In this document: piece after piece, positions 11,480 to 22,758 of the stretch
Layout of the letters: each line of letters opens with the position of its first letter
Numbering within the stretch: position 1 is the stretch's first letter
From: Limnoperna fortunei
Lineage: Eukaryota; Mollusca; Bivalvia; Mytilida; Modiolidae
NCBI GenBank assembly: GCA_944474755.1
Contig: OX104112.1
Span: 79,063,756-79,127,755, forward strand
Reading direction: 5' to 3'
DNA: 64,000 bases
Translations under genes and position numbers: made by a program
The notes under the pieces: generated by a model
The model's input: the letters and a program-made list of their open reading frames with translations, nothing else
What the model was told of the DNA's origin: nothing
The model's database searches: none

Positions 11480-13030
11480 TAAATCACGCCGTAATAAAGT
11501 AAACTTGTTTGGCTGAAATAGTAATACGTAAGTTATAAATATTCTATGGGGGTTAGTAGTGTTGTGCATTCTTTGAAAACTAAACAATGTTTTTTCCCTT
11601 AATATAGTGAAATATTTTAACTATACGTGTATCAACGGGCATTTACTCAAGTCAATGTCTATATATCGTCTTCTTATGTTGTCAAGTCTTAAGCTTTAGT
11701 GTTCTATTAAAGAGACCATATTGCCGAACAAATTTGTGCTTGTAATTGTTTGATATTATTCTTTGTTGTCTATGTGATGTAAGTTTGATTATAAAGAAGA
11801 AGTCGAATGTAGATAGTGCTTTTTGCATATATTTATTTCGTTTCTGACGTAAAAAGTTATAAATTCATTAATTGATAGATTATGTCACTGCTTACTATCC
11901 TGAAATAAACAAAATGATTTAGATAATAAGGTATGTACTATTTTGTACTATTTCTTATGCAGCAAAAATATAGTAAAAATAAAGTAAATCTTAAGAGTTT
12001 TATGATTATGCATGAAACTTTAGTGTCTCTATTATGCATATCACGCATTTATTGGAATGTATGTAAAATGCATAATGTGTGTATGATTATTATTTTTAAA
12101 AATAGTTTCAATATTTGTGTTATAGGTTAAAACAACTGTTCGCGGTATTGATAAAATTCTGGATAAGTGTAAACAGACAAAACACAAAATAGCTGGTTTC
12201 AATTAATGACTGAACGACTTCTAATAATGTGATAAGTACTACTTTAATTGTCATCTTTACGTCAAATATTCTCCGCTCTAATGAAAGCTAACGACAAAAC
12301 GTGAATAATTTCCGTTTCATCATGACGAATCAATAAACCTTTATATATTACTATTTGTTTGAATTTAAATTTATTTATTCTAAAACACAGGTTAAACATG
12401 TGCAAGTATTTATGTAAATAAAAAAAGTGAGAATAGCTGTTATGCGTTAAGGCTTTCTGTTTTATTACCCGATAATGCCCCAACTAGCAGACATTTCCTA
12501 TCCATTGCCTCGGCACGCGTTCGGCGGCTTTTTGTAGGTCGAGCACCAGGAATCCTCACCACATGGTCCCAGTGTTTAAATAATGAATTGGAATTATTGG
12601 ATACATCTATTGATGACTTGTGGTATATGAAAAATAGCAAAGGAAACCTTTCGAACAACCCTTTGATACCCTTTCAATTGCGTCAACAAAACAATTCACA
12701 GTCGAGTTCGAAAAGCTATTGTTGACTCGCCAATAATAAATAGTATATTCAGGACTAGAATAAATTAGCAAACAATAAATCAAACGTGTGGAAAAAACTT
12801 ATGACTGACAGTTATGACGAGTTGAAAATGAAGAAGGAATTCAATTGTTTGCGTCGCTACAATACCCACTTCGTTTTCAAAATGTTAAACATCGCTAGTA
12901 TGAAATGGACAGGTTGCAAAGCAAGTGCCTTAATAAAAAAAGAGAATGGTTTACAATTTGTTAGAAGCTTTTGGGTTTTGAAAAAAATCTTGGAACGTGA
13001 TAGCAGGTGCACAACTTCAATTTGCAATCT
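11480..13030. other. Non-coding stretch
   Basis: A 117-codon frame at 12786-13139 and small minus-strand frames occur, but none has a domain or splice support. The 3' end of the 117-codon frame runs into a hairpin-ended repeat, so it is not a credible gene. Confidence 0.35.
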
Positions 13031-13039
13031 TTCTGTTAA

Positions 13040-13165
13040 GTTTCAGGGATCTGGGTTGAAATCTGTAGGAGGTTTTGATTACAAAAAAATAGGTACCCTG
13101 ATTTTGTCATCCCGCCCGCCCGACTTCACCATACTATAACCGCGATTTGCAATTCGTGCAACCCG
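13040..13165 (+). repeat. 3' end of a repeat related to 48505-48725
   Basis: GCCCGACTTCACCATACTAT here corresponds to GCCCGACATTCACCATATTA at about 48665, followed in both by a CCGGNN-AAAATG end. Only the 3' part is alignable by eye. Confidence 0.4.
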
Positions 13166-13194
13166 GCCAAAAATGCATCTTAAAGGTGCAATGG

Positions 13195-13350
13195 TCGTGA
13201 CAATCTTCTAACCCCTCACCAACGATGGTCCGCGGCCAAACTTTGCATAGTATAACTTGACAACCCTAACAAAATAGCGTGTCCTTTCCGCATTTGAAAG
13301 ACGAGCTAAGCAGCTCTGCAAATCGGGTTCGGGGACCCCCCCCCCATAAT
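13195..13350 (+). repeat. Diverged repeat related to 500-690
   Basis: It shares the GRTCCGCGGCCA and TGACAACYC landmarks with 500-690. A run of nine C (about 13337-13345) and an (AT)n tract at 13370-13382 follow. Confidence 0.4.
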
Positions 13351-13619
13351 AGCAAGACTTTCAAAAGATATATATATATATATAGCGAAACAATTGTATG
13401 CCCCTTTTTAAACCAATGAGAAATTTCATTTTACCGCCTGTCACAAGTGAAAGCAAACAGTGTGTATCTTCTTTCATGATGAATGTGCTTTTTTTATTGT
13501 GCTTAAAAATTGATATATTTGAAACGGACCGTAAAGTCTGTGATCGAAACGGGTACTGAAATGCTTGATACACATCCATCTTCTGATAGCAAATTTTCAA
13601 ATTACACAAAAATGAGCAA

Positions 13620-16600
13620 ACTTATCGAAGGGCACAAAGATACTTCCACGAAGTAGAGCTTGCAGTCAAGAAGAAAAAAATACTAGACAAATAAAATGGA
13701 GAAGTTTAAGTTCCTAGAACCTGCAAATACACCAGGTGCCAATAGAAAATTACACAGATTTATACTGCGAGATTATTTTTATTATTTTTTTTCATTTCTT
13801 TACAATCATGGAAGAGACTATCTGAGGCAACATGTGTAACACCAAACTTGGAATTTCTTCGTAAGTGCTACACCACCTGAAACGTATAACGTTCAATTTT
13901 TACGTTCGTTTAAGGGGGTTCAAGACATTTTCACAGAAAATAATTTGTCATTGAATTTTCCTTAAACGTGCCATATAGTTAGTTTTTATACAAGTCATTG
14001 TAATTTAAAATAAAAAGAAGGGGTATCAGAGCTTATTTTCGAGGGGTTGAGCACCGAAATTTCAAATTTTCCAATAGATTATACAGGGAAGGGAATAAAA
14101 AAAAACATTAAAATAATAGGTTAAAAAATTCTGTCCAAGAAAATTGTCTGCATTATTATATAATGTTAAACAATTAGTATACAATTTAGCTATGAAAAGA
14201 AAAATAGGGTTTTCTTTGTTAAATTTTTGTCTTTTAGGAAATACCTGATCAAAAGGTACTAAAAATTGGTAATTTTTTGGTCAAAAATACCTCCCTTGTT
14301 AAAAATTTCATTTTTATTATTTTTTGCCTATACCGGACATGTTTATGCAAAAACTTCATATTTCAACCATTAATATATTGAAGTAATACTATAGGTATAA
14401 AACATTTTTAATTTTTTTTTAATTTGATGGAAATTAAGAGTTTTTAATGGAGGAAATTATAATTTTACCATAAATGTGATGTATTTTGAGATTTTCACCA
14501 AAAATGGCAGATGGTGTCCTGCATCTCCTTAACATTTTCCGTTAGTTGTTATATCGTTTTTAGGTTCGTCCGCAAATTCTTCATTCGTCCGCATGCGCAA
14601 AACAGGTAAATATATTCATTTTAAAACTATATATTAATTTTAAAAAATATTCGAATTAAATATTAGCATAAATAATACTTTCTTTATCTATTTTGTTTAT
14701 GTAAATATAAATTTATTCAGGTTTTAAAAATAAGTCACATTTATTTATTTATTTTCTTAATTTTGTTTAAATACTAAATTTAAACAGTAAAAACCATATT
14801 ACAATTCTCTATTGAACCCTTAAAACTTGTTATATTGTACAAATACTTTAAATTATGTTGAATATTTGATATTTATAAACCAAAAAGTCATTGAATATGC
14901 TTAGTCTCTTAATTTGATAAAAAAGAATAATTTTGCATAAAACGTTGTAGATGTAACGTTATTTATTTTGCAATACAGACGTTTCATTTCTTATGTGCAC
15001 ACTGTGGATTAAAATTGCATGTATTATGTTTCAGGACTGATTTAGCACGTCTTTTAGGTCATAGGTGTACTTTGGTTATTAACTGAATCTAAGTAGGTTT
15101 TAGAAGCGATTTTATATTGGCAATATGCTTTTTCATTGCATCAAGAAGGGGTCCACTATTTACCAATAAGAACTTACAAGAAGGTATAATTACCGACAAG
15201 AAGCATTTTTGCACCGACAAGAAAGAAAAAAAGATTGTTTGTAATTACGATGAAAATAAATTTAAAAAATGATTTTTGTGATTTATTGTGTAATATTCGT
15301 TGTCGTTGTTTTGTTGTATTTAGATTTTGACATCTGCTGTGAAACCACGTTTCCCATTTCTCACAATACACGCCCGAGCATGTGTAAATTTTTCTTCCAA
15401 ATACAACAGGGGTACATTTCTTGTTTTTTCTAGCTTAAGGTTATTCACCGAGGAAAAACAAGCTTTGATTTATACTCTCTTGCTCAAGGAGTTTTATAGA
15501 TTTTTCTCTTGACCATGGAGATAACCAGTTGTGTTAACAGTATGCCAGTTACCAGAAACACAGTACTGATATATATAAATTTCTCTTGCCCATGGAGGAA
15601 GCTTATATAGGTTTTAGTAGATAAAAGTTCTGCAAGAATCATCAGTGATGATCTTGTCAAAACTTTTAAAGCAAATGGACATGCAGAATATGGCTTAATT
15701 GGCTTGCCGTAAAAATACTCGAAGACAGCAAAATTATGACTTAAAAAATGTAATAAAAACAAAATCTTAAGACCTTTTTTCTTCTCACAACAACATAAAC
15801 AATCTTCAAATGTTATATTTTCTTTTTCAACTGGCTTTTATTAAAGTTTTTTGTTTTACGATAAGCATTTAACGATTCTTCAACAGAAACAATTATCAAA
15901 AGGCTTGTGTCAATTATGACAGTGATTGCTTATTGTGAAACAATCAAAGGATTACAAGATAAAGTGATATTACCGACACATGCATTGTTAGAAATTATAT
16001 ATATAAATATATTTTTTAATAATTTACTAATTGTGACTTAGTTAGGAATACAAATGTTTAATAAAATTTCTTGTGGTAAGTAAATACTACACTACATGTA
16101 CAATAAAACGACAACAAATTTAATTAATGAAATTGTCATGATTTTCTTGTATATAGTGCAACAGTCCCAAAATATTCCACAATCCTAACATTAAATTTGC
16201 TCTGTAGAAGAAGGGTACAAAGGTACACAGCACAGAGAAAGTTACCCAGATTATTCCTCTATATGATTCTGTTAGAGGTACCAACACATACATGCATATA
16301 TTTTTCAAGTTTCATGAAGATGTGAAGCCATCTTCAAAAAAAAAGTTGAATTGCAAGGTAAACCCTAGGTTGAAAGGATGGACAGAAAAACAAATGAATT
16401 GATGAACATACCAAAATTACATTTGTCCTCCATCTTTCATTAGCAGTACCTTAAAAACGCTAATTTAAAGATGAAACAACAAGTTTAGGTGTTTCATATT
16501 TTTAACCTTTTTTGATCAAACCTATTTGGTTAGATGAAGTGCAATTATAAAATGTCATTTTCTATTTGATGCTTTTGTGAGCAAGTGTTTGTTCAATTAT

Positions 16601-17270
16601 TTCCATTGTGTCAAAATGTTGACACAAACTTACCTTCACAAGGAGCATATAATAGTTATAGATAGGGATTTATCAAGACCAAATACTACTATGACATAGT
16701 TTTTTTTATCAAACTCGTTTAGAAGCTCAAATTCTTTTTGAATTTTCTATACACGAGACCACAGTTCAACTTTGGCCATTTCAGCTATTTTAAGAATGTT
16801 ATTTTGTTTTCGATATGAAATTTAAAAAACGACCTATCATATAAAATTCCAAAAAGTGGCCATCTAATAAAGACTTAAACATGTCCTATTCATACTTACC
16901 AATTATTTTCCTGTGCCAAGATATGTTTAGCGTAAATTAATCATATGTAAGTAAAATCATCCTGACAAAAAACACACAACCTCTTGTATGAGGATACAAG
17001 TTGGATTAAACTGGCAATGGCATAAGGATGTGTTTCCAAAATCAGACTAATGTAAATATTATAAAAATTAAGTTGTAGTATAATTTATTTAAAAAATACA
17101 AAATACATGCATGTTAAACTAATTTTTGTGATGCTACAATTTTGATTTGAGTTCATTTTGCCAAAACAATGCATCAATTTAAGCCATTTTTTCAACTGTC
17201 TACTTTAAGCTATTATAATACAGGATGAGGTTACTCAATATACTTTTTGAAATGGGACCAGCCAAACACA
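13620..17270. other. Long non-coding stretch
   Basis: AT-rich with no frame, splice-supported exon or bounded repeat that I can defend. Confidence 0.4.
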
Positions 17271-17279
17271 ATCCATGCT

Positions 17280-17353
17280 AAGTATAGTTCCAACTGTCTC
17301 TGGCAGCGGTTCCAGAGAAGAACATTTAAATGTTAAAATTTAAATGCTTTGGA
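17280..17353 (+). repeat. Left flank unit of a degenerate tandem repeat split by the retrotransposon
   Basis: AACATTTAAATGTTAAAATT at about 17321 recurs at about 32306, and in weaker form at about 32419. The TTCCAA...GCATT context recurs too. The Gypsy element inserted into a run of such units. Confidence 0.55.
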
Positions 17354-17357
17354 TTAA
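17354..17357. repeat. Target-site duplication TTAA (left)
   Basis: TTAA immediately before the 5' LTR matches TTAA immediately after the last LTR (32224-32227). A 4-bp duplication fits Ty3/Gypsy integration. Confidence 0.75.
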
Positions 17358-17771
17358 TGTCACCGGCAAAGTATATATTATAATGCAAATAAGTTATTTG
17401 CATTAATTTAATTTAATTATTAAGATTATAATATAGATATTGGTCTTCATAGTTCATCTATTTCAATATATCATCCATTCATTACGTATGTGTATCATTT
17501 CGTCATTTACTCATTGACTGTGTGACGTATTACCATGTGTGACGACAGGACTGGATTATACAATAGCTTTCGCGCGCTAACTGCACGGGCACTGCATGAA
17601 TGTCGTTTTTCTACTACATATAAATAAAGAATGTATGTATGATTGACTGCCACTCCATATAAGAACATCGGCCGACGTAAGTCGCCGTATATTTTCAGAT
17701 TAATAAATATTAATATTTATGGACGTTGCCTTTATATAAGCAGTCATAAACACGAAAATTACACTGCGACA
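17358..17771 (+). repeat. 5' LTR (414 bp)
   Basis: Starts TGTCACCGG and ends CTGCGACA, the TG...CA form. Two further copies lie at 31291-31704 and 31824-32223. It contains a TATA-like box and an AATAAA. Confidence 0.92.
17619..17628 (+). promoter_or_regulatory. LTR TATA-like box overlapping AATAAA
   Basis: TATAAATAAA lies about 145 bp before the LTR end. It can serve as a TATA box in the 5' copy, and its AATAAA as a poly(A) signal in the 3' copies. It is present in all three LTRs; in the last one the sequence is TATAAATAAT, which breaks the AATAAA. Confidence 0.45.
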
Positions 17772-17773
17772 TT

Positions 17774-17791
17774 TGGAGGTTCCACCGAGAT
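17774..17791 (+). promoter_or_regulatory. Primer-binding site for tRNA-Gln
   Basis: TGGAGGTTCCACCGAGAT lies 2 nt after the LTR. It is complementary to the CCA end and the 15 preceding bases of a tRNA-Gln. The match is exactly 18 nt and then ends, as expected when plus-strand synthesis stops before the methylated A58. The tRNA identity is confirmed by the longer copy at 31707-31775. Confidence 0.9.
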
Positions 17792-18591
17792 CTGCATCGT
17801 CCTAAGACGAAGACTCCTGCTGACGTTTTTGATGTCCGTAGATGTCCGTCGATCTCAACACTTCTACAGCTGGTAAAATTTGTCCGGACCAATGATGTAA
17901 TATTACCCGGTAGGATGGTGGATATAAAGCTATTATCACATCACCGTGTAGTATTATCTTGAGAATATTATATATAATTAATTTATATGACCGCTGAGAA
18001 GTACATTTATTATCTACGTTCTTTGTGGAAAAAGTTATTCAAGAAGTAATCGTTCTTGTAGATGCGCATAACTTATTTTGATTTAGTTTTGTTTCAATTA
18101 TTTGAAATATTCAACATTTAATTATTGGAAAGTGATTTTCCTAAGATATTCACTATCGACATTAAAGGATGAAGTTTATCCGATACCTGTAAAGGATCGT
18201 AATCGTATTTTGTGTATTGCCGATATAAGTCTGTCCGTGCAAGTCACACTTCATTAAACCCAAGATGAGGCGTCTATTGTCCAGCAACGGCGAACAGTAA
18301 TTACGTAATAAACTGTGTAAAGTTTATAAATATTTATACTTTAAAGAACTTTAAATTGTTTTGTATTTGTTCATTATATGTATTTTATTTATATTACTTG
18401 TATTAATTTTATATTGATATTTTACAGGAATTATCACATCATAATCACTCAGCACAGGCACAATTAACAGATTTTCACAGATTACAGCGCTATGCGACTG
18501 ACATTCGACTGATCATTGGTGAGTTATCATTTTCATTTCATTTTCATCTCATTATCATCTTTATTTTCATTGATATTTGTTGTAACTTAAG
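17792..18591 (+). other. Gypsy 5' leader
   Basis: About 800 bp without an ORF between the primer site and the gag ATG. I see no domain or obvious repeat. It presumably holds leader and packaging signals. Confidence 0.5.
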
Positions 18592-19689
18592 ATGGCGACG
18601 GGTGGTAAAGAAACTACTAAGAAAGAGGTTTTAGAGTCTATTAGTCCTGAGAAAATTGCTTTGATGATTGATATAATCAATCAACATACTGAGTATAAAG
18701 TAGTGACTACTGATGAATATAATCAGTTGAATCAATCAGTTGAGTTTAGAACTAGTACTCCGGCAGTTAGGAGTAAGCAACATCTTGCAAATCCACAGCC
18801 CCATACTACATTAGCTGGCATTCATCCGGTAGTTGATAATCAGACCGGTATAAATGATCAATCATATGCCAAACCTAGAATTCCTATATTCTCAGGTGAG
18901 GAGAAAAGTGAAGTATCATTTGATGTCTGGAAATATGAGGTCAAATGTATTATTAGAGAGAAAAACTATACTGATACCATATTGGTTCAAAGTATTAGAG
19001 GTTCATTAAAGGGTAAAGCAAGAAGTTTACTATTATCGATTTCTGATAATGCTACGCCCACACAGATTATTGATAAGTTAGAGGGGGTTTATGGTAACGT
19101 TTTCAGTAGTGAAGCATTATTGCAACAGTTTTATAGTGAGAATCAGCAACCAAATCAGTCTGTTGCTGAATATGGCATGAAACTGGAAAGTATTATTCAA
19201 TTAGCTGTTGAGAAGGGTCAGATTAACGCGCAAGCCAAAAACGAGATGTTGAGATCAAAATTTTGGTCTGGTTTAAGAGATCCGCTTTTAAAAAACGCGA
19301 GCCGTTATAAATATGACACTATTAAAGATTTTGACCAGTTGCTTAAAGAAATTCGTTCTATAGAATTAGACCTGTCTAATTATTCGAAATCGAGTACCGA
19401 ATCGAAGGTTATTCAGCAAGCGAACGTTGCTCAATCCGATAAGTTGGACGAACTTTTGAAAACACTGCAAAGTTTAAACAAGAGGATGGAATCAGTTGAG
19501 AGTGAGTTGAAGAAGGTCAAGAATGACAGTAAGTCAAATGGTCAAGGGTATAGAGGTTATTATAGAGGTAGAGGAAATTTTGGCAGAGGTAGAGGTTTTT
19601 ATCAAAACAAAAGTCAAAATAATGGTCAAAACCAAAGTCAAGGTCAGGATGATAAGAGCAAAGGTCAAACAGAGAATTTAAACGAGTAG
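18592..19689 (+). CDS. gag: Gypsy Gag, PNMA-like capsid with RGG-type tail (365 aa)
   Basis: Structural protein that forms the cytoplasmic particle. The N-terminal 90 residues are polar. Residues about 98-260 carry a capsid-like helical region that opens FSGEEKSEVSFDVWKYEV. This resembles the PNMA/retrotransposon gag family (known in domesticated form as the paraneoplastic antigens). Residues about 270-310 look coiled-coil. There is no CCHC zinc knuckle. Instead residues about 314-352 are a Gly/Arg/Gln/Asn-rich tail with RGYYRGRGNFGRGRG, a plausible RNA-binding substitute. The frame is intact. It ends in a UAG 6 nt after a slippery heptamer that leads into pol. Confidence 0.85.
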   Translation: MATGGKETTKKEVLESISPEKIALMIDIINQHTEYKVVTTDEYNQLNQSVEFRTSTPAVRSKQHLANPQPHTTLAGIHPVVDNQTGINDQSYAKPRIPIFSGEEKSEVSFDVWKYEVKCIIREKNYTDTILVQSIRGSLKGKARSLLLSISDNATPTQIIDKLEGVYGNVFSSEALLQQFYSENQQPNQSVAEYGMKLESIIQLAVEKGQINAQAKNEMLRSKFWSGLRDPLLKNASRYKYDTIKDFDQLLKEIRSIELDLSNYSKSSTESKVIQQANVAQSDKLDELLKTLQSLNKRMESVESELKKVKNDSKSNGQGYRGYYRGRGNFGRGRGFYQNKSQNNGQNQSQGQDDKSKGQTENLNE

Positions 19690-19720
19690 AAATCTCTGTT
19701 GAGGGACTAACTAGAGATTT
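19677..19720 (+). promoter_or_regulatory. -1 programmed ribosomal frameshift signal between gag and pol
   Basis: In the gag frame the last codons are AAT TTA AAC GAG TAG. This places the canonical heptamer T TTA AAC at 19677-19683. A 6-nt spacer (which includes the gag stop) is followed by a hairpin: AAATCTCT (19690-19697) pairs perfectly with AGAGATTT (19713-19720). GTT/AAC can add 3 bp above a bulged T. Pol lies in the -1 frame, which is open from 19656, so the overlap is 34 nt. Confidence 0.8.
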
Positions 19721-21040
19721 GAATCAGAAGGGTGTCAATGACGAACCCAGTCCCAAAGTTAAAATGAGTAAACAAGTGGTTGAGAGTAGTTTATATGATA
19801 GAATGGTAGGTCATGCTAATGAGACATTTATTTTCATAAATAACATTAAGACTAAGGCTCTGATTGACAGTGGTTCGATGGTGTCGTCTATTTCAAGTGC
19901 ACATATAAATAAGTTAAAACCCATACCAAAGGTTAAGAGTTTAACAGAGTTTCATTTAGAGATAAATGTTGCTGGCGGAAGTACTTTGCCGTATTTAGGA
20001 TATGTTGAGGTGAAAGTTAAGGTTAATTTTATGTCAGATTCAGAGGTATTTGTACCTTTATTAGTTGTTTCTCCTACGGAGTACAATAGTGGTGTACCCG
20101 TAATAGTTGGAACAAATATTATTAATTTGTTCAGCAAGTCTATTACGCATGATAATTCAAGAAATATTCCGAAAGAATGTGACCTAGCTTTTACTGCTAT
20201 GATGGATCAAAATGTTGGCCAAGTCAGGTCTACCAATCGGAAAGTTATGAAGATAAATCCCATGTCAGTTGTCACCATATCCGGTTTAGCTAGATCAAAA
20301 GTCTCTGAAATAACGACCGTGGTCACTGAAAATTGTGAAGGTAGATATTCAGATGAGTTAGGTATATGTCCTAGAGTTGTAAATTTAAAAGGCCAAAGTT
20401 GTAGAATTCCAGTTAGAGTTTTCAATATGACTGCCAAAGTACTGGAAATTAAACCTAAAAGTCTTTTGTGTAGTTTGAATGAGGTCAAGGTTATACGTCA
20501 TTTGGATACTGATGTAAAAGAAGTTAAAGATCAAGATAATCAACCATCTATTGATGAATTGGGTGTCGAGATCAGCGAGGAATTGGATGAAGATGTCAAG
20601 GTTAGGTTGAAGGGTCTTCTTAATAAATGGAAGTCGGTGTTTTCAAAAGGTCCTACCGATATCGGATATACGCGTTTGTTAGAACATGAGATTAAATTAA
20701 CTGACGATAAACCGTTCAAAGAACCGTATAGGCGCATTCCGCCAGCCCTGTTCGACGAGGTAAGGGAACATTTGAGAGAAATGTTAGAGGCCGATTGTAT
20801 TAGAGAGTCAAACAGCCCATTCTCAAGTAACGTTGTTCTAGTCCGAAAACGAGACGGAAGTTTACGTTTCTGTTGCGATTTTCGGAAGTTGAATAAACGT
20901 ACAGTAAAAGATGCGTATGCGTTGCCGAGAATCGACGAGACGATAGATTGTCTGTCCGGAGCGAAATATTTTTCCAGACTCGATCTCCGTTCAGCATATT
21001 GGAATTGCGGTATTAAAGAAAGTGATAAGTTTATGACAGC
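19680..21040 (+). CDS. pol: Gypsy Pol, first part: aspartic protease and N-terminal RT (interrupted)
   Basis: Reached from gag by -1 frameshift; the first ATG in frame is at 19719. A retropepsin-like domain carries ALIDSGSM (the D-S-G active site) about 50 residues after that ATG. The first half of reverse transcriptase follows, with PYRRIPP, VVLVRKRDGSLRFC-DFR and KYFSRLDLRSAYW (which contains the first catalytic Asp). The frame is broken within a codon at 21040/21041 by the left end of the TIR-bounded insertion. Removing the insertion plus one 3-bp target copy brings the frame back to 27293 onward. Confidence 0.88.
21038..21040. repeat. Target-site duplication AGC (left)
   Basis: AGC abuts the left inverted repeat and is repeated at 27289-27291 after the right one. 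One copy plus the flanks gives an uninterrupted pol frame, which confirms the junctions. Confidence 0.8.
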
Positions 21041-21056
21041 CAGTTGAACGGCAAAC
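21041..21056 (+). repeat. Left terminal inverted repeat
   Basis: CAGTTGAACGGCAAAC, identical in reverse complement to 27273-27288. Confidence 0.85.
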
Positions 21057-21159
21057 GCCTGGATTTGACATATGTGTGTGTGTAATATTTTCTTTTTGTT
21101 CTCTATTTTTCTCTAAATTCCATCTTTGTCATTAATTAATTTATTAATTAACTGGTCCT

Positions 21160-21600
21160 TTTGTATCTGCCTTGGGTCCCTTTTCCATATTTGTGATATG
21201 TCTTAAACTCACAAATAAGGACCAGGGACATAGCGGACCTCTGTTGATTGAAATCTAATTATCATCGATTCCAATATTCTTATAGTTACATGAATAATAA
21301 TACATTAATATTTTATACCTTAAATTTAGAATTCCATCAAAAACTCTAGTTGCATTTTGCCTACCTATTCTCGCGTAGAATGACCAATAAAGCTCATTCT
21401 TCTTAATAAGAGACAAGGTGGAGCTCTACTGAAATAGTGTAATCTAAATAATTCTAAATAACATTTTTTCAAGTCCTTATGCCTAGGCCCTAGGTCCCTT
21501 TTCCATATCAGTGAGCAAATACATTTTTGTCATTTTTTCTTACTGATGTGGATCAGAGACAAGGTGGACCTATGTTGATATACTGAAATCATATTCATAT
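21160..21600 (+). repeat. Subterminal repeated motifs in the TIR unit
   Basis: GGTCCCTTTTCCATAT occurs at about 21176 and 21494. It is followed in each case by a YWSAMTAA...ACATAGCGGACCTCTGTTGA or AAGGTGGACCTATGTTGATA block. A third partial block, AGAGACAAGGTGGAGCTCTA, lies at about 21411. Repeated subterminal motifs are common transposase-binding arrangements in cut-and-paste elements, though that role here is inference. Confidence 0.5.
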
Positions 21601-21907
21601 ATAGTAATATACACGCAGCATGCATTCATTTTTTCTTAATATATTTTAGTAAAAACAAAAAAAGGGTAAGATAAAAATAATAATACAGATGAGCTCTCCA
21701 TAGTGCAAAACAAACTATCTTGATGACATTCTTATTATTATTGTTATTCTTGGATTATAATTTAACATGAGCCAGCTTAAGGTTTATTTGATTTTTTTTC
21801 ACAATACAATTTCACTTAGAAAAGATTTGCTAAAAATATGCTTCATTTATTTATTTATTATTGCATTAAGAATTTAACTTTTTTATCATTTGTATATATT
21901 TACATTT

Positions 21908-22110
21908 GCTCATTGCAGCCACTACAAAAAAGCTAAATTTGCCACCCCTACCCAAAACTCCATCCTTTTCCAGTGCCAGTCAAAATTGTATTCCCTGTGA
22001 CCCATCCCACCCCCATTTTCCGTTGATTTATTGTTTGTTAACTTGTTCCCGTCCTGAATAAAGCTGAATTACTGCTCGCTGGACATAAAGCAGACATCCA
22101 ATCAGTCTAA
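21908..22110 (+). repeat. Interspersed repeat inside the TIR unit
   Basis: 21908-22040 is the inverted counterpart of 340-470. The adjoining ACTGCTCGCTGGACATAAAG (about 22069) is shared with ACTTCTCGCTGGACGTAAAG at about 49710. This shows the non-coding left arm contains common genomic repeat sequence. Confidence 0.55.
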
Positions 22111-22758
22111 TTAAAATTAGCCCATGCGTGTTTACTATTTACGTTGACATCCAATCAATCAATATATTTACATTTTTATAATTCAGATTTTTTTCTATGT
22201 ATATAGAAGTTTAAAGATAATTTCAATATTAATAATGATTAATTAGAAAAGGTTTAATTAGAAAAGGTTTATAGGTAACAGTTATACAGTTTAAAGTTTT
22301 AAGTGTGTCTTTGTTTTTAATGATTCTATTGCTTTTATTAGTATGTATACATGTAAATCATTCTGGGACCCTTTGATGATACCTTTGTTAATATATCTGT
22401 AAGTTATACACATAAAACATATACACTCTGTTGTGTAGAAAGTATTCTTCAGTGACTACAAAAGCAACTTGAAATATTCTAACATCCCATAACATTTTTT
22501 CTTGTTACAAATATTTAAAAATGTAGAATAATAACTAAAATGATCCAAAATATAAATTTCCAAATTTATATTTAATCCCTAATTGGTTTAAAGACTTCAT
22601 ACTTCCGGTTCCGGTCAGCCAACATGGAGGAAATTTTGCTCTGAAGAAAAATAGTGAAATTCAGCATAAAACAAACACACAGCAAAGTGAAATAAGTGTA
22701 AAGTGAACAAAAACAATCCTTATGCTTACTACTAAAGTGTATTCAGATAAAAATAACC

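Noticed and set aside
18240..18310. Possible ribozyme-like fold in the Gypsy leader
   Set aside because: I could not find the conserved core bases of a hammerhead or other known class.
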